From Craurococcus roseus (GTDB lineage: Bacteria; Pseudomonadota; Alphaproteobacteria; Acetobacterales; Acetobacteraceae), in assembly GCF_039523795.1 (NCBI RefSeq), contig NZ_BAAAFZ010000061.1:1-50460 (forward strand): a DNA stretch of 50,460 bases, in the 5' to 3' direction. This document shows, piece by piece, positions 22,575-30,891 of the stretch. Made by a program: the position numbers and the translations under genes. Each line of letters begins with the position of its first letter. Position 1 is the stretch's first letter. The notes beneath the pieces were generated by a model. The model made no database searches and had not been told where the DNA came from. It worked only from the letters and a program-made list of their open reading frames with translations.

Positions 22575-24548
22575 ATGCCGCAATCGTCCACGCCCGGCGC
22601 TTGTCCGGGGGCGGGAGGCCCGCTCGGCGACGTGGCGGGCCGCCGCGTCGTGTTGATGGGCGCGGCGGCGGCGGCAGGCGCCGCGTCGCTCGCGGCCGGG
22701 CAGGCGGGCGCGCAAGCGCCGTCCGAGCCCGCCCCGGCCTCTGATGGCGCGCGCGCGGGGCGCGGCGGCCTGCTGCGCCCGCAGCGGAACGCCCACCGCG
22801 AGCTGCTGGACACCTCCGGCCTCTGGCGCTTCCAGCTAGACCCGCGCGAGGAGGGTGAGGCGGCGGGCTGGTCGCGGGCGCTGCCGGCGCCGCGCCCCAT
22901 CGCCGTCCCGTGCAGTTGGAACGACCTGTTCGACGACGCCAAGGACCACCTCGGGCTCGCCTGGTACCAGACCGAGCTGTGGGTCCCTGCCGCTTGGCGC
23001 GAGGGACGGCGCGTGTTCCTGCGCGTGGGCTCGGCGAACTACGCCGCCAAGGTGTGGGTCAACGGCACTCTCGTGGCCGAGCACTTCGGCGGGCACTTGC
23101 CGTTCGAGGCCGAGGTCACCGGCGCGCTGGCTTGGGACCGCCCGAACACCATCGCCATCGCGGTGGAGAACAAGCAGCTCCTCGGCCGCGTGCCGCCCGG
23201 GCCGGGGCCCGCGGGCGGCGGAGTGGCGGGGATCGTGGGCGGCTACCCGGCCACCACCTACGACTTCTTCCCCTACGCCGGTCTGCACCGGCCCGTGCTG
23301 CTCCACGCGGTCCCGGCCGCCACCCACATCGAGGACGTCACCGCCACCACCCGGATCGAAGGCCGCGACGGCGTCGTGGACGTGACGGTCGCCGCTGCCG
23401 GAGGCTACGCCGGCCGCGGACGGGTGCGGCTGGGCGAGCTGGAAGCGGACCTGGCCTTCCGCGCCGGCACCGCCCAGGCCACCCTCCGCATCCCCTCGGC
23501 GCGCTTCTGGGGGCCGCGCGACCCGCACCTCTACCGCCTGGACGTGACGCTCACCGACGGGCAGGGGCGCGGCACCGACAGCTACGCGCTCGACATCGGC
23601 ATCCGCACCGTCGAGGTGCGCGGGGACCGGCTGCTGCTGAACGGCGAGCCGGTCGCGCTCCGGGGCTTCGGCAAGCACGAGGACTTCCCGCTCCACGGGC
23701 GCGGACTCGACTTGGCGATGTGGGTCCGGGACTACGAGCTGCTGCGCTGGGCCGGCGCCAACTCCTACCGCACCACCCACTACCCCTACGCCGAAGAGGC
23801 GATGGAGCTGGCCGACCGGCTGGGCGTCCTGGTGATCAACGAGATCCCCGCCGTCGGCCTGAACTTCGAAGACCCGGAGGAGGCGACCGCGCAGCGGCTG
23901 GACCAGGCCCTGCTGCAACTCCGCGAACTGGTCGCGCGCGACAAGAACCATCCCAGCACGATCATGTGGTGCGTGGCGAACGAACCGCTGGGCGGCCCCC
24001 CGCTCGGCGGCCAGCCCGTGCCCCGCGCGGTCGAGGCGGGGATGCGCTTCTTCCGCCGGCTCTACGACGAAACGAGGCGGCTGGACGCGACGCGGCCCGT
24101 CACGCTGGTCGGCGTGCAGGGCGGGGTGCTGGACTGGCACGGGATCTTCGACGTGGTCTGCGTCAACCGCTACTTCGGCTGGTACACCCAGCCGGGGCGG
24201 CTCGACGAGGCGGCGCGGGTGCTGGAGGACGACCTGGACGGGCTGCACCGGCGCTTCGGCAAGCCCGTCATCGTCACCGAGTTCGGCACCGACACCCTGC
24301 CCGGGGTGCACGCCGCGCCGCCCGAGATGTGGTCGGAGGAGTACCAGGTCGAGTACCTGCGCCGCTACCTCGACGCCGCGGCGCGGCGGCCCTTCGTGGC
24401 GGGAATGCACGTGTGGAACTTCGCCGATTTCAAGACCGGCCAGGGCACCGCGCGTGCGGGCGGGATGAACCACAAGGGCGTGTTCACCCGCGACCGGCGG
24501 CCCAAGATGGCCGCGCACTTCCTGCGCTCGCGCTGGGCCGGGACCTAG
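22575..24548 (+). CDS. uidA: Exported beta-glucuronidase (GH2)
   Basis: 657 residues with a glycoside hydrolase family 2 layout: sugar-binding domain (about 75-245), immunoglobulin-like domain (about 250-350) and TIM barrel (about 355-655). Glu470 (ANEP) is the expected acid/base and Glu569 (VTEFGTDTLPGVH) the nucleophile. Asn632-His-Lys634-Gly keeps the N-x-K-G motif that selects glucuronic acid in UidA, and MWSEEYQ and FTRDRRPK also match E. coli UidA. Unlike cytoplasmic UidA it has a leader with twin arginine (GRRVVLMGAAAAAGAASLAA) ending near AGAQA, so periplasmic export by Tat is likely. No glucuronide transporter or uronate genes adjoin it. Confidence 0.88.
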   Translation: MPQSSTPGACPGAGGPLGDVAGRRVVLMGAAAAAGAASLAAGQAGAQAPSEPAPASDGARAGRGGLLRPQRNAHRELLDTSGLWRFQLDPREEGEAAGWSRALPAPRPIAVPCSWNDLFDDAKDHLGLAWYQTELWVPAAWREGRRVFLRVGSANYAAKVWVNGTLVAEHFGGHLPFEAEVTGALAWDRPNTIAIAVENKQLLGRVPPGPGPAGGGVAGIVGGYPATTYDFFPYAGLHRPVLLHAVPAATHIEDVTATTRIEGRDGVVDVTVAAAGGYAGRGRVRLGELEADLAFRAGTAQATLRIPSARFWGPRDPHLYRLDVTLTDGQGRGTDSYALDIGIRTVEVRGDRLLLNGEPVALRGFGKHEDFPLHGRGLDLAMWVRDYELLRWAGANSYRTTHYPYAEEAMELADRLGVLVINEIPAVGLNFEDPEEATAQRLDQALLQLRELVARDKNHPSTIMWCVANEPLGGPPLGGQPVPRAVEAGMRFFRRLYDETRRLDATRPVTLVGVQGGVLDWHGIFDVVCVNRYFGWYTQPGRLDEAARVLEDDLDGLHRRFGKPVIVTEFGTDTLPGVHAAPPEMWSEEYQVEYLRRYLDAAARRPFVAGMHVWNFADFKTGQGTARAGGMNHKGVFTRDRRPKMAAHFLRSRWAGT

Positions 24549-24823
24549 GATGCCGCGCAGGAGTGTGGTTCACCTCCGGGCGGCCAAGCCTCTTCGCCGA
24601 CGCCGGGGCCCGCTTGCCGCGCGGGCCCGGAGCGCCTCGAGTGCTGCTGCGGCGGCGGGGGAGCGCGGCTCCTACCGGCCGCATGCGGGACGCCGAGGCA
24701 GCGCAGGAGCACGTTGGCGTCGCCCAAAAGCAACACGGGCCCGGCCAGCGCGGCCGAGGCCCTGTCAAGCTCGAACGCGCATGTTTAGGCTGCCCGGACA
24801 GCACAGCGAGGGAGGGGAGGGAC

Positions 24824-25162
24824 ATGACAACGGTACGCATCTTCGGGGGGTTGGCGCTGAGCGCCCTTTTCGTCGCCGCCTGCCAGCCGCAACAGGCGCG
24901 GGGCCCGCTCGCCACCATGCCGAGGGGGACGAACGAGTCGGTCCTGCGCCAGCAGCAATTCCGAAACATGCAGCAGGACCCCGACCGCGCCGTGCAGAAC
25001 CCTCCGGTGGTCGGGGTGAACCCGGGCACCACCGGCATCGTGCGCGCGCCCGCCTCCACCGGCGAAGGCTCCGTCGGGGCCGGTCCGCCGGTCGCGGTCA
25101 ACCCGGGCACCACCGGCATCACCCGCGAGCGGGGCGTCGGCGCCCCGAGCCCGAGGCGCTGA
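24824..25162 (+). CDS. Small lipoprotein with two VNPGTTGI repeats
   Basis: 112 residues. A signal peptide ends in a lipobox (LFVAAC, Cys20); the rest is proline- and glycine-rich and probably disordered. The motif VNPGTTGI occurs twice (about 67-74 and 91-98), each followed by an Arg a residue later. GGAGGGGAGG precedes the ATG. I do not recognise the family and can only predict membrane anchoring. A strong hairpin follows the stop. Confidence 0.8.
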   Translation: MTTVRIFGGLALSALFVAACQPQQARGPLATMPRGTNESVLRQQQFRNMQQDPDRAVQNPPVVGVNPGTTGIVRAPASTGEGSVGAGPPVAVNPGTTGITRERGVGAPSPRR

Positions 25163-25167
25163 CCGCC

Positions 25168-25198
25168 CCCGCTGCGTCGCCGAGGGCGTCGCAGCGGG
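25168..25198 (+). terminator. Strong hairpin after the lipoprotein gene
   Basis: Arms of 14 nt pair CCCGCTGCG with CGCAGCGGG, then skip a T-T mismatch and pair CGCC with GGCG around a GAG loop, starting 6 nt after the stop. GC-rich sequence, not a T tract, follows. It probably ends or protects the transcript. Confidence 0.55.
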
Positions 25199-25271
25199 CG
25201 CGCGCGACCGCTTCGAGGGATGCCCCGGCGGGCAACCCCGCCCTAGCGGCTGCGCAAACAAGGCGGGGCCG

Positions 25272-26270
25272 ATGACCGTTCGCGCGCGGACGACATGCTC
25301 GGGCGGCGTCGCGGTTCCGCCCGGGCCGCCGATCGAGGGCATGGTCCGGGTCCCCGGCGGCACGTTCCTGATGGGGTCTGACGACTTCTACCCGGAGGAG
25401 CGGCCGGCCCGCCTCGTCACGGTGGACGGTTTCTGGATGGACGAGCGCCCCGTCACCAACGCCGAGTTCCGCCGCTTCGTGGACGCCACCGGCCACGTCA
25501 CCGTGGCCGAGCGCCCGCCGGACCCCGCCGGCTACCCGGACGTGGACCCGGCGCTGCTGGTGCCCGGCTCGCTCGTGTTCCGGCGCCCGCTCCACGGGAC
25601 CGGCCCGCGCGACTTCCGCCTGTGGTGGGCCTACGTGCCGGGCGCGTGCTGGCATCGGCCGGAGGGGCCGGGAAGTGCGCTCGCGGGCCGGGAGCGCCAC
25701 CCCGTCGTGCACGTCGCCCACGAGGACGCCGCGGCCTACGCGGCCTGGGCGCGCAAGGCGTTGCCCACCGAGGCGGAGTGGGAGTTCGCCGCGCGCGGCG
25801 GGCTGGAGGGCGCCGCTTACGTGTGGGGCGACGAGTCCGCGCCCGGGGGCCGCCCGCTCGCCAACACGTGGCAGGGCGAGTTCCCCTGGGAGAACCTGGG
25901 GACCGACGGCCACAAGGGCACGTCGCCGGCGGGCGCCTTCCCCGCCGACGGCTACGGTCTGTGCGATGCGGCGGGCAACGTGCGGGAATGGACCGCCGAC
26001 CCTTTCCGCATGTCCGCGGGGGACGGCGCGGGTTACCGTGTTCTCGACCTTGATCCCGAGGAGGAGGTGACCACGGCATTTGCGCCCCAGGTACGCGAGC
26101 GCATGGAAGTCGTCGGCTCGGATGGCCAGCGTGGCCGTCATGCCGATGACGTCGAGGGCGGCATGATCAGGCTGGCCGCGCGCCTTCCCGTCCTGCTGGC
26201 CACGTTGGTCGCCCTCTCGGCCCTGTGCTCTGCGCCGCCCGTGTTCGCGCAAGGCCCGCGCCAGGAGTAG
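25272..26270 (+). pseudogene. Truncated formylglycine-generating-enzyme-like protein with a foreign tail
   Basis: Residues about 22-240 match the FGE-sulfatase (SUMF1) domain: MVRVPGGTFLMGSDDFYPEE, VTNAEFRRFVDATGHVTVAE, ALPTEAEWEFAARGG and GNVREWTADPF. The usual C-terminal part is missing, including the GG-S-(W/F)-x-C and C-x-R-x-A-R segment with the copper-binding catalytic cysteines. After about residue 250 the frame continues into unrelated sequence, and its last 36 codons spell a separate signal peptide (from ATG 26163). FGE oxidises a sulfatase cysteine to formylglycine; without those cysteines this product should be inactive. No sulfatase gene is next to it. Confidence 0.72.
26163..26270 (+). 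pseudogene. Signal-peptide start of a lost secreted protein
   Basis: An ATG with GAGGG upstream opens a 35-codon frame, identical to the end of the FGE-like frame, that encodes a textbook signal peptide: MIRLAARLPVLLATLVALSA followed by a VFAQ cleavage site. A TAG comes six residues later. Reading on through the TAG gives KASKEQRHSTRDDPNA, which faintly resembles the start of mature HiPIP-like iron-sulfur proteins, but no cysteines follow. It is most likely the 5' remnant of a secreted protein gene. Confidence 0.4.
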
Positions 26271-26478
26271 AAGGCCTCGAAGGAGCAGCGCCACTCCACC
26301 CGCGACGATCCCAACGCTAACCCCCCGAGAGCTGCCGGTCGTCATCATCCATCAATCGGGACACCTCGGCGGACACGCTTGCTGCTGTCAAGGTTGTCGA
26401 AACGATCGAGGAAGGCCGAACGGTTTTCGAGGCGTAGCAAGGAAGGCGCCGTCGCACCCGCGACAAGGAGGACAAGCC

Positions 26479-27912
26479 ATGTGCTTCAACTGCGGCAATC
26501 TCGGTGCAATGTTCGCCCCCGCGGCGCTCAACATCACGCGCCGGAACTTTGGTCGCGGGCTCGTCGGATCGGCGGCGCTGCCCGGTTCTCTATCGATTGG
26601 ATCTTTCGTCTGCGCGGAGGCCGGTGCTCAGAACGCCGCGCCGACCCGAGGGCAGGCCGGCCTCCCGGGCCCGTCTGGCGAGCTGCTCGCCAGGCTTGAG
26701 GGCACCTACAAGGACATCCACGCCAACCCCGAACTCGCGATGCAAGAGCACCGAACGGCCGGCATCGCCGCCGATTGGCTGCGCCAGCACGGATACGAGG
26801 TCACGGACAAGGTCGGCGGCACCGGCGTGGTCGGGATCTTGCGCAACGGCGAGGGCGCGACGGTCCTGCTGCGGGCCGACATGGACGCGTTGCCGATGAA
26901 AGAGAACACGGGCCTGCCCTACGCCAGCGACAAAGTCGTCACCGACAAGTCCGGCCAGCAGACCCCGGTTGCGCACTCCTGCGCGCACGACATGCACGTC
27001 GCCTGGCTGATGGGGGCGGCGCGGGTCTTGGCCGAGAACCGCGACAAGTGGCGCGGCACCGTCATGGCCGTGTTCCAGCCGGCGGAAGAGACCGGCGAAG
27101 GGGCCCGCGCCATGGTCGGGGACGGGATGGTCAGGCGCTTCCCGAAGCCGGACATCGTCCTGGGCCAGCACGTGATGCCGATGCCCGCGGGACAGATCGG
27201 CACCCGCCCCGGACTCCTGATGTCCAGGTCGGACAACTACGAGGTGAGGCTGTTCGGGCGCGGCGGGCACGGCTCGATGCCCGAGTCGACGGTCGATCCG
27301 GTGGTGATGGCGGCCGCCACCGTCATGCGCTTGCAGACCGTCGTGTCGCGCGAGATCGCCATGACGAACGGCGCCGTGGTGACGGTCGGCGCGTCGTTGG
27401 CCGGGAGCAGCGGGAACATCATCCCGAACGAGGCGCTGCTCCGGCTCAACGTCCGCACGTTCGACGACCAGGTGCGGGAGACCGTGCTGGCGTCGATCAA
27501 GCGCATCGTCAACGCCGAGGCCGCGGCGTCCGGCGCCCCGAAGCCGCCCGAGTTCACCGTTCAGGGCCACTTCCCCTTGACCTACAATGACGAGGCGGCG
27601 ACGCGGAAGGTGGTGGATGCCCTCAAGGGCCGTCTCGGCGGCCAGCAGGTGCAGGAAGTCGGACCCTCGTCTGGGAGCGAGGACTTCAGCGAGTTCGCCC
27701 GCGCGTGGAACGTGCCTTCGGTGTATTGGGTCGTCGGCGGCACCGACCGGCAAGCATACGCGGAGGCCGAGAAGGCCGGCCGCTTGAACGAGATCCCGTC
27801 CAACCACTCGCCCGAGTTCGCGCCGGTCCTGGACCCGACGCTGCGCGTCGGCGTCGAGGCGATGCTCGCCGCGGCCGGCGCCTGGCTGACGCCCGCGGGC
27901 GCGAGGCCCTGA
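26479..27912 (+). CDS. M20-family amidohydrolase (hippurate hydrolase-like), exported
   Basis: 477 residues, peptidase family M20D. Two-metal site candidates are Asp in RADMDALPM, His in AHSCAHDMHVAW, the Glu pair in QPAEETGEGARAM, and a late His in NHSPEFAP. The dimerisation domain lies in the middle (GRGGHGSMPESTVDPVV). Such enzymes remove acyl groups from N-acyl amino acids such as hippurate. The N-terminus carries a Tat motif (ITRRNFGRGLVGSAALPG) with cleavage near AGAQ, pointing to the periplasm. AAGGAGGAC precedes the ATG. It appears monocistronic. Confidence 0.9.
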   Translation: MCFNCGNLGAMFAPAALNITRRNFGRGLVGSAALPGSLSIGSFVCAEAGAQNAAPTRGQAGLPGPSGELLARLEGTYKDIHANPELAMQEHRTAGIAADWLRQHGYEVTDKVGGTGVVGILRNGEGATVLLRADMDALPMKENTGLPYASDKVVTDKSGQQTPVAHSCAHDMHVAWLMGAARVLAENRDKWRGTVMAVFQPAEETGEGARAMVGDGMVRRFPKPDIVLGQHVMPMPAGQIGTRPGLLMSRSDNYEVRLFGRGGHGSMPESTVDPVVMAAATVMRLQTVVSREIAMTNGAVVTVGASLAGSSGNIIPNEALLRLNVRTFDDQVRETVLASIKRIVNAEAAASGAPKPPEFTVQGHFPLTYNDEAATRKVVDALKGRLGGQQVQEVGPSSGSEDFSEFARAWNVPSVYWVVGGTDRQAYAEAEKAGRLNEIPSNHSPEFAPVLDPTLRVGVEAMLAAAGAWLTPAGARP

Positions 27913-27990
27913 CCGGTCCTGACCCGCGGAACCGGTCCGGCGGAGCGCGACTCTCTCGGGCACTCTGACCCCGGAGGAGGGCGGTACCAC

Positions 27991-28233
27991 ATGAGGCGGG
28001 AGCGGTACGCTGACGGGCAGATCGCCTCCACCCCGCGGCAGGTGGGACCGCGGTGGAGGAGTTCTGCCGCGAGGCGGGCGTCTGCGAACCGGTCCTTCGC
28101 GGGTGGAAGACGCGGTCTGCCGGGAATGGGGGCGGTGGAGATCCGGCGCCTCAAGCAGCTCGGAGGCGAAAACACTGAGCTGAAGCGGCTGGTCGTGGAC
28201 CCCACGCTGGGCAAGACCATGCTGCAGGACGCG
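27991..28233 (+). pseudogene. Remnant of an IS3-type transposase OrfA
   Basis: Opens with MRRERYADGQIA, like the (K/R)-R-(Y/F)-T-x-E-Q-I-A start of IS3-family OrfA proteins. A second frame continues TAVEEFCREAGVCEPVLRGW (helix-turn-helix). The first frame resumes with VEIRRLKQLGGENTELKRLV, the leucine-zipper end. At least two frame shifts are needed. The catalytic OrfB does not follow, since a lipoprotein gene starts at 28256. It is a dead fragment. Confidence 0.7.
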
Positions 28234-28255
28234 CCGGTCTGGAGGGGAGGGAACC

Positions 28256-28651
28256 ATGCGGACCAAACTGCTCGCAAAGCTGTCGGTCGGTGTCGTGCTG
28301 ACCTCGGCCGGCTGCGCCCGGCAGGCCGTCGAACAGAGGGAGGATCTGCTCTCGGCCGCCGGGTTCCGCGTCAAGCCGGCGAACACGCCGGAGCGCCGCG
28401 CGTCCCTGCGGGCGCTGCCGGAGCACCAACTCGTCCTGCAGGAGATGGATGGGCGCGAGGTCTGGGTCTACGCCGACCCGCTCGTCTGCAACTGCCTCTA
28501 CGTCGGGACGCGGGAGGACTACCAACGGTACAACCGACTCAAGGTGGAACGGGACATCGCCAGCGATCGTCTGATGGCCGCGCAGTTGCGCGCGAGGCCC
28601 TGGGGCGTGGGTCCTTACGGATGGGGCCCGTGGGGCCCTTGGGGGTTTTGA
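28256..28651 (+). CDS. Small lipoprotein with a Cys-x-Cys and Gly/Trp-rich tail
   Basis: 131 residues. Lipobox TSAGC (Cys20) after a short signal. The body has a compact conserved-looking stretch (LSAAGFRVKPANTPERRASL, then VWVYADPLVCNCLYVGTRED) with two nearby cysteines (VCNCLYVG, about 82-83 and 84-85). The last 15 residues are glycine-, tryptophan- and proline-rich (WGVGPYGWGPWGPWGF). It resembles hypothetical lipoproteins common in Roseomonas- and Methylobacterium-like genomes, but I know no function. GGAGGG precedes the ATG. Confidence 0.8.
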   Translation: MRTKLLAKLSVGVVLTSAGCARQAVEQREDLLSAAGFRVKPANTPERRASLRALPEHQLVLQEMDGREVWVYADPLVCNCLYVGTREDYQRYNRLKVERDIASDRLMAAQLRARPWGVGPYGWGPWGPWGF

Positions 28652-28998
28652 ATGGAGGAGGCCACACCAAGCCGCGTGCCCCGTAGGCGCCTCCGTGGAT
28701 CGTGCGAAAAGGCTCGATTGGCGCGTTCCAGACCGGGCGCGGTTGCGGGCCGTGGCCGCGCGGGCCGCGCCCGGCGTCGGTCGCGTCCACCACCGCCGAG
28801 TGCGCGAGCTGCATGCGCCACTGCGGCCATGCACCGTCGGGGCGGTAGGGATCCAACATCGCGCGCCGACAGGCCGCCGTGCGGCGACCGACGCATCTCC
28901 GGGGGCGAGCGCGACGGAAAGCGTGGCCGCGCCGGGCGTGGAACCGCTGACCGTTCGGCTTGTTCACCGCCCGGCGACGAACACCAACGGGGCCTTCC
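28652..28998. other. Gene-free stretch of about 350 bp
   Basis: Nothing recognised on either strand. The frames present are arginine- or alanine-rich shadows of GC-biased DNA. The right end supplies the leader of the next small lipoprotein gene. Confidence 0.4.
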
Positions 28999-29241
28999 AT
29001 GAGATCAGCGACGCGGTTCTGCGCAGCCGCCGTGGTCCTGTGCCTCGCCGCCTGCGCGCGGCACGGGGCGCCCGGATCCGGCATCCTGGGCGCCCCGAGG
29101 GCCCCCACCGCCGCCAGTCCGACCGGCTCGGCGCCCGGTGTCGCCACGGGCGGCGGGGTGCCGCTCCCGTTCCGGCCCGGCGGCAGCGGCGGGGTGGGTG
29201 GAGGGAACCAGCCGGGCATCGGCGCCATCGGCGGCCGCTGA
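28999..29241 (+). CDS. Very small glycine-rich lipoprotein
   Basis: 80 residues. Signal peptide and lipobox CLAAC (Cys19) after MRSATRFCAAAVVL. The mature part is glycine-, proline- and alanine-rich (FRPGGSGGVGGGNQPGIGAI) with no predicted fold. The start was chosen at the ATG just before the positively charged n-region; a longer frame adds 13 residues that spoil the signal. Function unknown. Confidence 0.68.
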   Translation: MRSATRFCAAAVVLCLAACARHGAPGSGILGAPRAPTAASPTGSAPGVATGGGVPLPFRPGGSGGVGGGNQPGIGAIGGR

Positions 29242-29281
29242 CTCGACGCACCGACGTTCCCGGCGGCAAACCTCCGGGGCC

Positions 29282-30733
29282 ATGATCGACGCAGGCACGA
29301 TCGCGTCCGCCGCGCTGGCCCTGTACGCGGTCGCGGCGGTCGTGTTCCTGATCTCGGAGAACAGGCGTCCGCAAGCGACCTTGGCCTGGATGCTCGCCTT
29401 CTTCGTCGCCCCCGGGATCGGGGCGCTCGTTTACGTCCTCTTCGGGAGGGGCCGAAAAGCCTTCAGCAAGAGGAGCAGACTCCTCCTGCAAGACGTCGAG
29501 GCGAATGCCCGCCCACTGCTGTCGCCCATCCTGTCCCGCCAGGACGCGGAGATCGCGCGCTTGGAGGGCGGGGGCGCCGGCCACGAAAGGCTGATGATGC
29601 TCGTGAGGCGGAACTCCCATTCCGCCTTGACCACGCGCAACCGCGTGGAGGTCCAAGAGGACGCGGCCACGTTCTACCCCAGCCTGGCGCGGGACATGGA
29701 AGCGGCGCGTCACTCCATCCACCTCCAGTACTTCATCTGGGGCGCCGACGACTTCACCGAGGGCTTGAAGGAGATCCTGGCCGCCAAGGCGAGGGCGGGC
29801 GTCGAGGTGCGGCTGCTATACGACCCACTGGGGTCGCGCGCCCATCTGAGCCGCGGCTACATCGAAGGGATGGAGCGGGCGGGCGTTCGGGTGGCGCCCA
29901 CCTCCCCCCTCTGGCGGCTGCACACGATCAGCTACCGCAACCACCGCAAGATCACGGTGATCGACGGCGTGATCGGCTACACGGGTGGCATGAACATCGG
30001 GAAGGAGCACCTCGACGGCGGGAAGGGGTTCGACTCCTGGCGCGACACCCAGGTGCGCATCGTCGGCGAGGGCGCCGCGATGCTGCAGGCGGTGTTCATG
30101 GTGGATTGGTACAACGCCGTGAGGGAGGACCTGTTCTCCGGGGCGTACTTCCCCCGGAGCGCTACGGAAACCGCCGAGGGCGGCGTGCCGGTGCAGATCC
30201 TGGTGTCGGGGCCCGACTCGCGGTGGGCGGCGATCCGGCAGCTCTACTTCGCCATGGTCGCGACGGCGCGTCGGCGCGTCTACCTGCGGTCGCCCTACTT
30301 CGTCCTCGACGCGAGCCTCGCTGAGGCCCTCAAGGCGGCGGCATTGGCGGGGGTGGACGTCAAGGTGATGCTGACCGCGCGGGCGTCGGGCGACCCGGTC
30401 CCCGGCTGGGCGGGGAACACCTACGCCGCGGAGGTGGTTGACGCGGGCGTGCGCGTTTTCCTGTACCGGAAAGGCTACCTCCACGCCAAGACGATCAGCG
30501 TCGATTCCGAGATCTGCTCCATAGGCTCGGCCAACATCGACATCCGCAGCTTCAGCATCAACTACGAGATCAACGCGGTGCTCTACAGCGGGGCGCACGC
30601 CGCGGAGCTGGAAAAGGCGTTTGAGCGGGACCTCGCCCACTGCACCGAGTTCGACGCGGCGGAGTACCGGAGCCGCAACGCCGCGGTCCGGTTCAGGGAC
30701 TCGGCGGCGCGGCTGTTGTCGCCGCTGCTGTAG
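29282..30733 (+). CDS. cls: Cardiolipin synthase
   Basis: 483 residues, phospholipase D superfamily, ClsA-like. Two N-terminal membrane helices (about 5-24 and 33-55, with SENRRPQATLAWMLAFF between) anchor it in the inner membrane. HKD motif 1 is His221-x-Lys223-x4-Asp228 (NHRKITVIDG, then GYTGGMNIG) and motif 2 starts at His401 (YLHAKTISVDSEICSIGSAN). It joins two phosphatidylglycerols into cardiolipin and glycerol. The length is normal and both active sites are intact. It begins 40 nt after the small lipoprotein gene. Confidence 0.94.
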   Translation: MIDAGTIASAALALYAVAAVVFLISENRRPQATLAWMLAFFVAPGIGALVYVLFGRGRKAFSKRSRLLLQDVEANARPLLSPILSRQDAEIARLEGGGAGHERLMMLVRRNSHSALTTRNRVEVQEDAATFYPSLARDMEAARHSIHLQYFIWGADDFTEGLKEILAAKARAGVEVRLLYDPLGSRAHLSRGYIEGMERAGVRVAPTSPLWRLHTISYRNHRKITVIDGVIGYTGGMNIGKEHLDGGKGFDSWRDTQVRIVGEGAAMLQAVFMVDWYNAVREDLFSGAYFPRSATETAEGGVPVQILVSGPDSRWAAIRQLYFAMVATARRRVYLRSPYFVLDASLAEALKAAALAGVDVKVMLTARASGDPVPGWAGNTYAAEVVDAGVRVFLYRKGYLHAKTISVDSEICSIGSANIDIRSFSINYEINAVLYSGAHAAELEKAFERDLAHCTEFDAAEYRSRNAAVRFRDSAARLLSPLL

Positions 30734-30891
30734 GGGTGGGATCCACCGTAAGGGAGCGGGCCGCACAACGCTTCTGATGCGAGGCCAGTGCCCACGAGCC
30801 CGCGCCCGCTCGTTCCTGCGGCATGCTCACGCGTCCCGCTGCGTCGCAGCGCCGCGGCCCATGCCGCTTTGGCCGCGCAGCTTGAAGGCTC

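Noticed and set aside
25119..26348. A 409-codon minus-strand frame opposite the FGE-like gene
   Set aside because: The FGE domain on the plus strand is clear. The reverse product is not recognisable, though its first 110 residues look less biased than usual.
27913..27950. GACCGGTCC-like repeats after the M20 gene as a terminator
   Set aside because: The two palindromic blocks form only a 5-6 bp stem with a 13-nt loop, too weak to call.
28539..29228. A minus-strand frame with a LDPYRPDGAWPQWRMQL stretch
   Set aside because: The stretch looked protein-like, but the rest is low-complexity and no family was recognised.
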